Source of the DNA: Cyclospora cayetanensis
Taxonomy: Eukaryota; Apicomplexa; Conoidasida; Eucoccidiorida; Eimeriidae
Length of the DNA: 64,000 nucleotides
Assembly: GCF_002999335.1 (NCBI RefSeq)
Contig: NW_020312701.1
Span: 1-64,000 of the forward strand
Direction of reading: 5' to 3'
This document shows positions 31,250-43,458 of the stretch, piece after piece. The number at the start of each line of letters is the position of its first letter. The stretch's first letter is position 1. Made by a program: the position numbers and the translations under genes. Under the pieces are notes generated by a model, which was given only the letters and a program-made list of their open reading frames with translations, was not told the origin of the DNA and searched no databases.

Positions 31250-32518
31250 TCACTTGCGCATCGGAAAAGGCGTGGGGGGGGTGGCAGCCACAGCAGCTGC
31301 AGCCGTGGCAGTTGCGTCTGCTGCAGTGAGGGCAGCGTTGGTTTGGTAAATATTGGCGAGGTCTCCGAACCAATGCAGATCTCTCAGCGCGGATTTCGTC
31401 TCGTCTGGACTCTGCGCGGCCTCTAGCAGGTAGAAGGAGCTCAGCCTGAGCGCATGCAGCAGGCCCCTCGCATGCACAGCACATGTTCATGGGGAGGGGC
31501 AGACGGTTAGCGTATTCCGCCTCCGCAGCGCACGCCCTCATGCATCGCGCATGCACCACAGGCTGAGAGCGAGTTGTTTTGAACTAACGGAAAAAGCCTA
31601 GACACTGTGGCACATGCATGCAAAGGAGGCGCGGCGGTACCCTCCGTGTACAGCCCTGTGTCCCCTAGCGCGCAAGTGCCAAGGAGAGATGCACTAAGCC
31701 AGGCTCTCTGAAGGCCTGTGCAGTCTTTCGCATCACACTTCCTGGGGTTCTAAGACGTAAAAAGGGCGGAAGGATTCTGCATGCATTTCGCCAATCCGCA
31801 GATGCAAATGTTGTACGGCGAAGTGGGGGGGGCCTGTGGGTTAGGAGGGGGTGTGTGGTGGGCCTGTGTGGCGCTAAAGAGTGCTCTGTTACTTCATGCT
31901 GAAGAAATCCTTCCACGGGAGAGGCTGGAAATCTTTGTTGTGGTAGGCATCCGTCGTGTTGATCTTGCTGTACAGCGCGTCAACCGAAGCCTGAGGCAGC
32001 TCCAACTGGTGCTTGCCGCTGCCGACCTGAGTATGCACACACATATATATATATATACATACATACGTATATACGGGCAGGCTTTGCCTGGAAGCTCGCG
32101 CAGCAGTTGTAGGGGGAGGAGCACATGGACGGAACGCCTTTCCACCGAGGCGGCCGCCTATCGCGGGGGACCCGAGTCGCCTTATGGAGCAGCAGCAAGA
32201 TTCGAGCAGTAGATACACCAGAGAAGGGCAAAAGTGGCATGCGAGCGGCGAGAGCATTGAGCTTTTTGAAGAAGCCGCGCTTGCAGCCTGTCGGGGCTGG
32301 CACGAACTGTGGTTGGCGAATACGGGGGGTTCCGCAGTGCATATATAGCCCTGCTAAGAGAGGAGAGTGGCATGTGCAACAAGGAAGCGGTAAAAAATCA
32401 AGCAAAAAGAGATCCGTGAGGGTGCAGACCCCCCGCCCCCCACCTGAACGCGCTGGAGGGCCCTCTTGCCCTGCAGCAGCGATACGGCAACCGATCTTTT
32501 CGGTAGGAGGTTCAGCAT
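31250..32518 (-). CDS. Unknown small protein with a mitochondrial-type presequence
   Basis: Four exons, 32518-32444, 32157-32075, 32018-31893 and 31445-31250, join in phase to give 159 residues. The N-terminus (MLNLLPKRSVAVSLLQGKRA) is a basic, amphipathic, acid-free stretch typical of mitochondrial import signals. The middle reads HVLLPLQLLRELPGK and then a soluble acidic/aromatic part (DAYHNKDFQPLPWKDFFSMK). Exon 4 encodes LSSFYLLEAAQSPDETKSAL and an Ala/Thr tail ending PFPMRK. I do not recognise the family. Size and layout would fit an apicomplexan-specific subunit of a respiratory or ATP synthase complex, which is only a guess. The acceptor of exon 3 has an alternative nine bases upstream that breaks the phase. 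Confidence 0.6.
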
Positions 32519-33438
32519 CTTGCTCGATACGCAGAAGGCCAATCTGAATCAAACTGCCGAAAAGAGGGGGAGTTTTAGGCCATGGCAGGGTATGGAGCCT
32601 TAGCGCACGCCCTCGCATGCGGCGGCAGCGGCAGCAACACAAGCAAAGGCAGCGCAGGCGATCGCAGGGTTCCGCCGAGGGAGGGAGATGGGCAGCTATT
32701 CGCGAGTCTGGAAGAAAGCATGCAAGTAAAACGGACTTCTTCAGCTTCCCAAACTGGGCTTATTCGCGAGACGCGTGTCGGTGGGTGTGCGCTTTTTGCA
32801 GCTGTGTGTTTCACCTCTTTCTGGGGGGGCCTCCTGAACGTGGCTGCTACAAGACACACTCCTGGCAATTTGTGGGGAACGACTCAGCCTTAAATGCTGC
32901 GTCCTGAGCTGCGAGGTGCAAGCAGACTCTTTCGACGAGACAAAGGCCTACTACGCTGCTTTGCACGACCCTGAAGGCGCACAAACCACCATCGCCACAC
33001 GTGCTGGTGTTTGAACGCAGGAGGGGCCCCCCGATCCCCCAAACAGCATCGCTTTGCGTGCGTGAAACGGCGAGATATCCGCGTCTTTAGGAATATTCGG
33101 ACATGCAATGGCGTTTTTCCCGCAGTTTCAATGCCTTTTGAGGGGGGATTCCGCAGAAGCCTCCCGTGTAGGGCACACCACCAACAGCGGCGGCAGCAAC
33201 AGCATCCGCATCATCGGCAGGAGAGCTGGCCAGTAAGCGGTTAAGGACAAAGCGTAGGAGGAGGCTCAGCTGCGCGAGCGTGTGTGCATGCATGCATGTT
33301 GAGGCCTCCTTCGAGGACCTCTCTCTGGCTCTCTCTGTCTTGTAGCCACCCCAAGCAGCACCAGCAATACGTGGAGGAACTCCTCTCCTTCGGCTCCTTC
33401 TCTGGAGTACCCGTGTTACGCACTTCTGTGGCAAGGCC
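32519..33438. promoter_or_regulatory. Divergent intergenic region, small mitochondrial candidate and kinase
   Basis: About 0.92 kb between two opposed start codons. Short protein-like frames occur on both strands (plus about 32885-33014; minus about 33280-33110), but neither forms a supported gene. Both promoters should be here. Confidence 0.35.
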
Positions 33439-34691
33439 ATGGCTACTCTGAAGCCCACGACAACTCCCCTTCCAGCGCTCTCAGCAGCGACTCCAGCGGC
33501 AAAAGTTGGAGGAAGCAGCAATTCAGTGCTGCCTCCAGAGCTTGCAGAACGGTACTGCATTGAGAGGGAAGCTGGCCGTGGGGTATACGGCACAGTCTAC
33601 GTTTGCCGACTGCGGGAACCTTCCCCTGCGACTCCTACAGAGGCGCTCGCAGGAGTCTGGCCAGAGGAGGGCCCCCCCTGCTCGGGCGCCCCCTCCTTGG
33701 GGCCCCCCCCCGAAGGGACAGGGGAGCTGCGGGTAGCCGTAAAGAAGGTGCGACTGCCGTGTTTTCGCCTCAAAGGCGTTTTCGGATTGGATCAGCAGGC
33801 TGTGCGTGAGCTTTCCGCCTTGCGAACTCTCTCCCACGCCAACATCGTGGCGCTTAAGGCCTTCCACTTCTCCATGGAAGCGTGGCAGCACTCCGAAGAT
33901 GCCCAACCGCCACAGGAAGCCAAGAAGAAGAGGAAGAAGAAGCTTAGGCCCACCTTCTACTTCATCACGGAGCTGTGCGATGCGGATCTCGCGGAGGTGC
34001 TTGCGCAGCAGCAGAGCAAGCACCAAAGATTCCTCAAATACGCAGCACACCCGCAACATCGCGCAGCGCGAGAACAGCCACCAGCAGAGATCACAAGCAG
34101 CAAGCGGCCGCACCTCCATAGGGAGCCTGTGGAGACAGCACCACTCCCAGGGTTCTCTGAGGAAGACGCGAAGCTCATTGTTTACCAGGTAGTAGGACTA
34201 AGAGACGCTTGAGGTGCAGAGGCCAGCGGCACACATAACGCACCCGTATACCCTTGCAGAGCTTCTGATGATTTTCAGCGGGCTGCCGCTGAGATTCGCC
34301 TGCCTTCATTGGCAGTCGCTGCTGACCCTCCCCTCCTGTTGCTGCTGCTACTGCTGCTGCAGTTGCTGCAAGCGCTAGCGCATTGCCATTCCAGAGGAGT
34401 GCTGCATCGTGATGTCAAACCGCAAAATATTTTCCTATCGAAGGAGACGGACGCGCAGACACAGCGCCAAAGGTGGTGAGTGCCCACGTGGCCATGTCTG
34501 CGCAAACCTCGCGTCTAGTATAGTCTCCCGCAGAATGCAGTTTCGAAAATAAACGAATCAAGACACATCGCTCTCTTCCTCTAAAGGCCTCCGAGCCTTA
34601 GCCGCCGCTCGCACTCCCCCCGAACACGCCGCAAAAAAAACAGTCGAAGAGCAGGCAGCCTTGCAAAGCGCGTGCCTCTGCTCGTATGCCC

Positions 34692-34763
<72 letters not shown>

Positions 34764-37407
34764 CTATACATATATATCTCTCTATATATATCTCAATCTC
34801 TTTCTTAATCTCTCTCAATCTCTCTCCCTCTATATATTTATGGATATATCTCAATCTCCGTCTGTGCATCGATGTCTGACGAACCTCTCGGATGTGCTTC
34901 TTTCTGTGTATTTTAGGGTGGTGCGTTTGGGAGACTTTGGACTGAGCAGCCCCTTCTTAAGCTGCGAAGGGCAGCGCACTGCGGACGTCGTGACAAGGCT
35001 TTATAGAGCACCCGAGCTTCTTTTAGGGCAGACTTCCTATGGCCCAGCTGTTGATGTGTGGAGTGCAGCAGCTGTCGCAGGTGGGCTTTTGCTGGTGGAG
35101 CATCTGCTGCTGCTCGCGCGTCGTGGGATTTGCTGCTGCTTGGTATTATGTGCCTTCGTGCCCGTTGAAGGGAATAAGGGGGGGGAAAGGGTTTACAGGA
35201 CGCCTGAAAATCTCGTGGTGTGGTCTCATCGCTTGCTCTCATCCAGCGCCTTGCTTGCTGCCGCGGAACGTCTTTATTGCTTCAAAGACGTCTGCAGCTT
35301 AGACACACGCTGCACAGACACTCTTTTGCGCCTCCTGTGAGACTGCAGCCGAGTTGCTGCTTGGAAGTCCGCTATTTGGTTGCTCCTCGGAAGCGCAGCT
35401 GCTGGAGCGCATCAAACGTCTCCTGGGACGAACTGCCGAGGTGCAGCTGCAGCAAATGGCAGGAGAACAACACATCTCAATAGAGGTAACAGACCGACTA
35501 CAGGCTTTTCACGCGCGCATGCGCTCTCTATCACTCTGTCTCTCAGAGCTTTCTGCCACTTGTTGCTTGTTTGCCATCAGCCCTCTCTCTCTGTCTCTCT
35601 CGTTCTCTCTGTTTCTCGCTCTAACTTGTTGCGCCTCCACCTCGGATTTCCTCCACATCGTCTCTCTCGTCGCCGCTCTCCCCGACTGACCTTCTCTAAT
35701 TCTGTTGTTCTGTCGCCATATCTCGACTGCACTGCCCACAAGCTGCATGCCCTTGCCGTCACCAACTAAAGGGTCCTTCGGCGTCCCTCTCTGTCTCTCT
35801 TTCTTTTTCTTTCTGTCTCTTTAGCTTTCTTTCTCCTTCTCGCTTTCTGCTGTTGTTGTCGCGCCTTTTACGCGCGTGCCCCCTCCCTTTGTGTGCTGGC
35901 ATTGTGCACTCTCTCTCTGTCTCTCTTTAGCCTTCGTTCTCCTTTTCCTTTCTTTCTCTCTCTCTCTCTCTCGCTCTTTCTGTCTGTCTCTCTTTCTCCC
36001 TCTTTTTCTTTCTCTCTCTGTCTCGCTTTTTCTTTCTTTCTTTCTTCCTCTTTCTCTCTCTCAGTTTAGTTTCCTTTCTCCTTCTCTCTCCCTTCTGCTT
36101 CCTCTCCGGCACTTCCGATGCCTAAGTTCCTGGAAGGCGCTTCCTCACGCGCGTCTTCCTGTGTTTTTTCCTGTGCGCGCGAACACGGCATACTTCCGCT
36201 ATAAAAGTGTTATGGCGCTCGTTTTGTTGCGTGTGTGTGTTCTGTGTGCAGTGCGATGACGGGCTTCCCCAAGCCTCCTTTGCAGATCTCTTTGTGGACG
36301 CACTGGGAAGGCGGCTTTTGAGTCCTCTCGGCGTTTCCTTCCTGCAGAGGTATACAGCTCCTAGATGCCTTTCGAACGCGAATTCAGAGCGTGCCAGCCT
36401 GCGACTCTGCTCGCCCTAACAAACTGATTCCCCGGAGTCTCACTGTTTGCATGCTTGCGCGTCTCGCTGTGTATATGGATGTCCTCGTCTTGCAGTGCAT
36501 CCCTCTATATATATACATATATATATATGCCAGCGTCAACTGACGGTGGCTCCTCTGTGTTTCCCTACCCGTTTCCTATCCTTTTCTGTATGGTTTTTTT
36601 CTCTCTCTGCCGAATGTGCTGCCGTCTGCTGCTGCTGCTGCTGGTGCATCCGCGATTATGCGTGTCGAGCTCCTTTAGCCCCGCATGTTCCTGAAAAAAG
36701 CAAAGCTGCATTTTGATGTTCTGCCTCGGAGTTATGTCTGTCCTGCGCACTGCTGCTCCTTCCTTCTGTGACTGCAGTTTGCTGGTTGTGCAGCCAGCGG
36801 AGCGCCCCTCATGCGTAGCTGCACTGATGCATCCCTGGCTCACGAGTGCTGTCTCGTTCTTCTCCAACTTCGACGTGTACCTCTCCCCTGCGCCGCTTCC
36901 TTCCCTGCCCCTCCACTACCTCCCGCTTGACCCCATCAACTCCCGACTCCTTTTCGCACCGACGCTTCAACTGCACCAAGAGCAGCCGCAGCGCCAGCAG
37001 CAGCAGCAACAAGGCCTGCTGCTGCTCCCCATGCCGCCGTGGGAGGAGCCTCCGATTCCGCAACAAGCCTTCAATATTGGAAAAGAGGCTGCTGCTGCAG
37101 CGGCCATCGCAGCAAGTAAGGACACCCAACGTCTCTACAGCCCTTTGCTACAAAGAAATGCTGGGGTTCCCTTGCCTGCCTTGCGTCGCTGATCTCGCTG
37201 CATCTCGCTTTCCAACTTCTTTCCCCCCGACCCCCAAAGACTCCCCTGCCGCATTCTCTCCTCCCGCGTCCGTGCTCGTCCTTTCTGCTGCTGCTGTGGC
37301 CGCCTCTTCTGGTGGAAACGCTCGGTGGATGCTACGTCTGGTGATTTGTTCTGTCAGGTCAATGGCGGCTAAGCCCTGCATTCGTAGCCGCGTCGCTGTC
37401 TTCCTAG
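33439..37407 (+). CDS. CDK-like CMGC protein kinase, 7 exons
   Basis: Ser/Thr kinase. Exons: 33439-34188, 34363-34475, 34917-35080, 35349-35485, 36252-36349, 36778-37115, 37358-37407; phases match and give 549 residues. Motifs: Gly loop (GRGVYGTVY), ATP-binding Lys (VAVKKV), C-helix Glu (LDQQAVRELSAL), CDK-like hinge (FYFITELCDADL), catalytic loop (HRDVKPQNIFL, split from exon 1 by intron 1), LGDFGLS, and P+1/APE block (TRLYRAPELLLGQTSYG) with VDVWSA. The C-lobe ends with QPAERPSCVAALMHPWL. The C-helix lacks a PSTAIRE match. Inserts of about 40 residues follow the Gly loop, and a Lys-rich and a His/Arg-rich stretch flank the hinge. If the GTAAGG donor at 37116 is not used, the frame ends at 37192 instead. 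Introns contain long CT tracts. Confidence 0.88.
34692..34760. repeat. (CT)n microsatellite in kinase intron 2
   Basis: About 34 uninterrupted TC units followed by TATATATCTC-type sequence up to about 34850, in the intron ending at the acceptor at 34915-34916. Confidence 0.95.
35765..36110. repeat. Pyrimidine-rich low-complexity tract in kinase intron 4
   Basis: Long runs of TCTCTT, TTTC and CTGTCT on plus, inside the intron between 35485 and 36252. The opposite strand gives a spurious Arg/Lys/Glu ORF. Confidence 0.85.
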
Positions 37408-40174
37408 CGGCACTGTTTGACTAGAAACACAAACAGCGTTCGTCCGTCGGTGTCGTTGTTTGCTTCGCTTTTGCTAGAGCCTCTCTGGAAGCCCCTTATG
37501 TGTACAGAAAGTTGCTTGTAACGACATGCAGTGCTCGACGGCTTTTTTCGCCTTCCCCTAGAGAGAGTTTCTCGGGGGGTGGGTGGGTGGGGGGCCTCTG
37601 TGGGAACTCTGGGAAAAGCATCAGCTAGGGAGGCAAGCAACACAATGTTGTACCTTCAACGAATTAAAGGCGCACAACTCCGTCGGGGGGAACGCTGGGA
37701 GGCCCTTTCGCGGGTCTATGCTCGAGTTGTCATGGGGGCGGGGGGACGGGGGAGTATCCAAGGGCTTCTTTAGGGTTTGTAGCGCATCTAAAGGCCAAGG
37801 AGCCTAGCCGATCCGGCTTCTTACCTAAGTGTACAGGAGGTTAGGGGGACTGGTGCTGGCGTTCTCTGAAGGCTAGTTGTGCAAATCATATCAAAGGTCC
37901 TTTCGCTAGCCTCTTCAGGCTTACGTACAGTGTGCTGAGACACAACTAGGCGTCGTGTGTTGTTGCAGCTCTCCTTTCAGAGATTCTGAGGGATAGAACT
38001 AGAGGCAGAACAAGAGCTCGGCACGCTGTGTGCGGGCTGGTCAGCTGGACTGAATTGCAGCGTGTTTCAGTGCAGAATTAAATTTTACCCCTCTCGCACA
38101 GGTGGCTAACAAAATCAATGAATTCGGGGCAAAGGAGGGAGAGGTCTGAAAGGGGCTGAGACGATACTTTGGCGCTTCTCAGACAGCCTTTGTGTGCCGC
38201 TTTGCAAGCAAGCTCCCGGACTGCTGGCAACGCGCGCCCGGTGCCCCATAGATGCTTGCTGCAGGGGAAGCTTCACGGTCGATATTTTTGAGCACTGCCT
38301 TTTTTCGGCGTATTGGTGTTTAGACGGCCTCAAGTTCCTTTTGGGTAATACATTAGTACCTCTAAATGCGACTAGGCGCATAAAAAAGAATCACGCTTGC
38401 CTCATGGCCCAGCGCTCTTCCTGGCCTTTTCCGAAAGACTCCTGAGCCTTGAAAGCATCATCACCCTTGGGCCAAGCTTTTATGTGGACGCTGGAAGGAG
38501 CTGCCCGCCACTTGATTCTCGCACCTGAGCTAGGAAAGCGTGGCTAAGGCCTCCAGAGAGCGCACTTTTTGTTTTGTGCATCCTTCAAGTATGTTAGCCA
38601 TTCGCCCCCAGTTGAGCATTACAGCATAGCGCGTAAGAACAATAAAACCTACTTGCACTGGTTCATCCAGGGCCTCTGGAGGCACACGCTTTACTAAAGA
38701 CACACTATAGTTGATGAAACCTTATAAGCTCACTTCCACAGGAGGAAAGCCGTCTTTCATTGCCAAACCTGCAACCCTAAGCAGTGGAAATTAGGGGTAG
38801 CTAGAGCGCGAGCAAGTTGCTGACTTTACGCCCATCCCCCTTCCCCGCCTGCCCTGCCCGGGTCTACTTATTCCCCTTTCTCTGCTAAATTCGAGTGCTC
38901 GCAGCAGGTTGCACAGAGCACCATACAGCGCACAGACGCCAAAAATGTGTCGTGCTGTCTCTAACTAAGCATACCCTGCAATAACGAAAATCAACGCGCA
39001 GACAAGCCCAATCCCGAATTGAGCGGGGTTGAAAAATTGGATAGTTCTGGTTTAGTAAAAAGTGCAGGAGTCTAACTTAGCCAGCGAGCTGCTCTGTGGC
39101 GTAAGAATGCAGGATCAGCGGTTTACGAAGTCCACACGCACCTAGCGCTTGTCGAGGCGCACATATTCTCGAGGCAACGGTTTAAATGTAGCACTGTTCG
39201 CTGAGCAAGGGGGGGTTGAGGGAGCGTTATTGGGAGGAGAAGATCGACTTCAGGAGCTAGGCTTAAAAAGGGTGAAACTAGAACTTTGAGCTAGATGTAC
39301 GCCACATGGGGACACCCCGGCATGCTACTGTGCGCCCTGTGCTTACGGTTTCTTCCAGGCAGCTCGGCGTGCGTGCTGAAGGTAAAATTTGAATCGTCTT
39401 TATATCTACACGACTGCTAGAGCCACATTCTTCCGGGCTTAGAGGGGCGAGTTTGTGCAGAAGCTGAACGCTGCATAGCTCAGAGGTCTCTTCTCGGTGT
39501 TTGTCTTGCTTGTAATTTCGTGTTGAGTCTACGTTTCAGGGTTTAGGCTGGCTAGGGGTAGGTGTTTCGTGGCAGGGCTACATCAGTGGGGCATAGCAGT
39601 GTGTGCCAAACACTCCGTCTGCGATGCGATCCTCTCGCGGTTTTGAAAGCTGCGTGTGGCAACGGCTGAGCCCGGTTTGTTGGCAAGACGTACTGTTTAC
39701 GCGCGTTTAGCATGAAATTTCAGTAAGGAAAGAGCTTGAGGCGCCCGCCGCGCTGGCCTGAGAAGTGTACTATGCAAGTGAGGCACATGTCCGACAGGGG
39801 GCTGGGAGCTGGCTTACACATCGCCTTCGGCCCGAGGGCATGTCTTGCCGAGCAGCGAGCGCAGTGCGTAGCATGCGGTAATAGTGGGCGTATTTCTGCG
39901 ATAATATTACACCATGGTAGAAGAAACTGGGGGTCCCATGTTGATGTGCCGCCTGGCCTGCTTCATATGGTGCCTCGTCCCTGACCTCCTGAGCTAGAGC
40001 ACAAGCCCATACATACAGCAACAGCAGTGGCAGATGTCGTGGCTTCTCTTCGCCTAGGAACCCCTTAATCCCAAGACTCTAACGGGATTAAAGGCTCTGC
40101 AGGAGGGGCTTTGCCCGTTCACACTTCACACACAAACTTCACACACATTTCCTCGAAACTCGGATCCCTGGAGC
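37408..40174. other. Repeat-poor intergenic stretch, no gene seen
   Basis: About 2.8 kb without trinucleotide repeats, protein-like ORFs or convincing splice chains. It separates the kinase and the adhesin, which run in the same direction, and should hold the adhesin promoter. Its texture resembles the left 20 kb of the window. Confidence 0.5.
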
Positions 40175-43100
40175 ATGTTGCAACTTTTGGAGGCCTGTCT
40201 TCTTTGGGGCGCCTTTGGCATCCATTTCGTGGCGTCCCAAACGCTCTCTCAGAGTAAGGCTCAGCCTTAAGACGCCAGATTTCCCCCCCCTTCCCCCCCT
40301 TGGCGAGCTGCATTTGAGGCCTTCCCGCGCAAGACACCCTCCACACACATCGCCTTGCTGTTCAGCCGGAAGGCCCTCCCCTCCACGCGCTGCTGCTGTG
40401 CTCGCGACGAGTGCCACTCGCGTTTCTTGCTGTCTGCCTGCTTGCTTGTGACTTCGGGATATGGTTTGGTGCTACTCACAAGGTTCTCGCCCCCTCTTCT
40501 CCGTTTCATCCCTCCTCCAGTGCTTTTTGCTCTATCGGTAATATGCGTAGCCCAAGGAACAATCCATCCGCGTAGCTCCTGCTTGCCATGACGGAGCGGT
40601 CCTAAACGGGGTCCTACCTGCTCCCGGTGGTGTTTTCTTCGGCTGCAGACTGCCCCGTCTTCGGCTTCGAGTATCACCTCGAAAACGCAGACTTGCTAAG
40701 ACACGAGCAAACCACCGGTTGGTCTGCCTGCGCGCTTCTCTGCAACCAGGCTGATGCCTCATCCGCTGCTGCAACGCATTGCAGTCACTTCCAGTACAAT
40801 GCCGCCACTGGCCGATGCTCCCTGTATTCCTCCCCTCCCCCCCAAACTGGCAAGACAGCCCCCCTAGTCGTGTCGGGGCGGTACCCTGTTCTGCTCGCTG
40901 GGGGCCCCTGCGCCTCTTCGGCCGTGCTATCTGAGTGGGGCCCCTGGATGCCATTTGGGGTGGGCCCCGAGGGAGCCGCCACGGAGGGGCCCCCTGCCAT
41001 GCTGCAGAGAACCCGCACCGTGCTGAGGGGCCCCCTTTATGGGACGGAGAGACTCCCAGCTCTCAGGCAGCTCAGGCCTGCGGCAGAGGCAGATTGCGTT
41101 TGGAATGGTGTGGGCATTCTGGGGTGGGGATGCGACGCCAGTGCCTCGTTCGATGAAAGCGGTAAGAGTGTGGGGGTTTAGAAACGCGTAGCTCTGTGCC
41201 AGCGTGTGGAGCAAAGCCCCTCCATCTGATGATCTTTTCTTTGCTTGTTTGCCTGCTTGCTTGCGCAAGCAAGCAAACAAGCAAGCAGCAGAGATGGATG
41301 CTGCTAAGAGTGCTTCTAGCTGTGCATGCCGTTGTAGCGTCAAGGCTCCTTTCCGTGGAGGCCTTTCCCCGTCACACGCAGGGAAAAAACTAAGGGCTCC
41401 CTCCTTCCTTTGTGTGTGCCAATGTTGCTGTCACTGCAGCACATTCATCGGTCCACGCGACGTCCATTGCGGAGTGTATGGACATGTGCAAAAGCCGCCA
41501 CGGGTGCACTTTTGCCTCCTTCGAGGCTTCTGGAAATTCCCAGGCGGGGGGCCGCTGTTTTCTGATATATGGAGAGCCGGGCTGTTTTTTTCTTTCGCGA
41601 AGACACGTGTCAGGTACGAGTCTATAGAGAGCGACGGAAGCCGGTGTTTGAGAAAGGAAAGGCCTTGTGCTCGCCTGCATTTGTAGCAGACTCTCTTTAG
41701 CTCGAAGAGCGGCACACCCCTCTGCAGAGTCGGGGTGGGTCACCCAGGGTTTGTCCTTGGGGTCGATGTATATCTGCGCGTTTGTTTCGTCTGCTGACTG
41801 ATGCCTACCTAACTCGTTGTATGGCTGCTGCCTTTGCTTTCTGCAGCGCCTCGCGATGGCGGGACGAGGGAGTGCGCAACGGGCTGCGTGGCTGGCCCTT
41901 GGGGCCCATGGAGTCCTTGTGTGAATGCATGCGATCCGCAGCAGCAGCAGCAGCGTAGCAGGAGTGTTTTGCTGCCAGCGAAGAACGGGGGGCCTCCCTG
42001 TTGGCTCCAGCAGCAGAGGAGCTGCAAAGAGAGCGAGACTTTCACTCCCGCGGAGTGCCGTAAGCAGTAGCAGGTGGAAGAAGGAACAGCTTGCCTTCGC
42101 CGCTGCTGCCTCCCGTAACCCCCTTCTCCCTCTTGCTGTGCCAGCAGCTATGGGTGTTTCGCGCCAGCACTCCTTCTAGCGTGGCGTGGCTGCCTTTACC
42201 GGTTGTGCATTTTCCCCCGTGCGTGTGCCTTTGCTGCTTCTCCTGACGATGCAGCCGTGGCGTGCCGCATGAGTGAGTGGAGTGAGTGGTCCCCCTGCGC
42301 GGGGCCCTGTGGAGCAGGCATGCAACATCGGCAACGGTTTGTTCTGCAGCAGCCGCACGGCGGTGCCCCTCCTTGCGGAACACTTACTGCCACCAGGGTC
42401 TGCACGCCAAGCCCGTCTTGTCCACGTACGATTCGCTTTTTGAGGCTCTTTGATTTTGCAGTTAGGGGCAGCAGTCGGGGAAAGGGGGGGGAAGGGAGGG
42501 GAGGTATGAAGTGAGCGAGCGGGCAGGCAGGCAGCATTTGCCCAAAATGGGACTTGCCGCGAGAAATGCGACGCTTATGCTCCTGCAGGAGAAACCGGCT
42601 TCTCTGAATGGTCCCCCTGTAGCGCGAGTTGCGGGGGGGGACAGAGGCACCGTCAGCGTCTAATGCCCATCGAGCAGCAGCAGATGTTGACGCCGCCGCA
42701 GCAAATGATGATGCAACAGCAGCAAATGATGATGCAACAGCAGCAAATGATGATGCAACAGCAGCAGCAGCCTTGGGGATTTCACGGTGCCGGGGGATTC
42801 ACAGACACGCAAGTGGAGTCATGCAACGACCACGATTGCGTTGGTACGCTCGCTGTTGCTAGGGCTGAGCCCCTATAAGACTCGCTGCAAAGGGGTCTAT
42901 CCTTGAGTGCAGGCAGGAGCAAGGCTCATGAGTTAGGGGTTTGGATGTAGGCGTGGAATGTCTTTTGCTGGACACGTTGTGTTCGTGTGGCTGGCAGCGA
43001 CAGAATGTCTATACAGCTCGTGGGGGCCTTGGGGCCCTTGCGCAGGCCCCTGCGGATTCGGGAATCGCGAGCGGAGGCGTCAGGTGCTGTTTCAGCCTCA

Positions 43101-43409
43101 GGGGGTCGTCTGTGAACACCCTCTACTGGAGGTATCCGAGTGCAACAATGCCGAGGCCTGCGGTGCGATGCAGCCACGACATGGACTGCAATCCCCTCTT
43201 CTCTGCGGATGCCTTATTTTGCTCCTTTCCTCCAAACTGTCTTTTTCTGTGCATTCTCCCATCTCGCCTCCAAAGTGTCCCCGCATCGTGCGCGCTTATA
43301 TCCAGAAACGAGCCTCGGTGCCGCAATGTCTATCCTCTAGATTTGCCTTCACTAGTGTTCCTCCCGCTGCGTCTTTGTGTGTGTGTGTGTGTGTGTGTGC
43401 GTGTGTGTG

Positions 43410-43458
<49 letters not shown>

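Noticed and set aside
33087..33593. Minus ORF with a leader-like start (LLLRFVLNRLL...)
   Set aside because: It is partly antisense to the kinase first exon, and no splice chain connects it to the minus gene downstream.
35927..36112. Minus Arg/Lys/Glu ORF
   Set aside because: It is the complement of a pyrimidine tract in a kinase intron.
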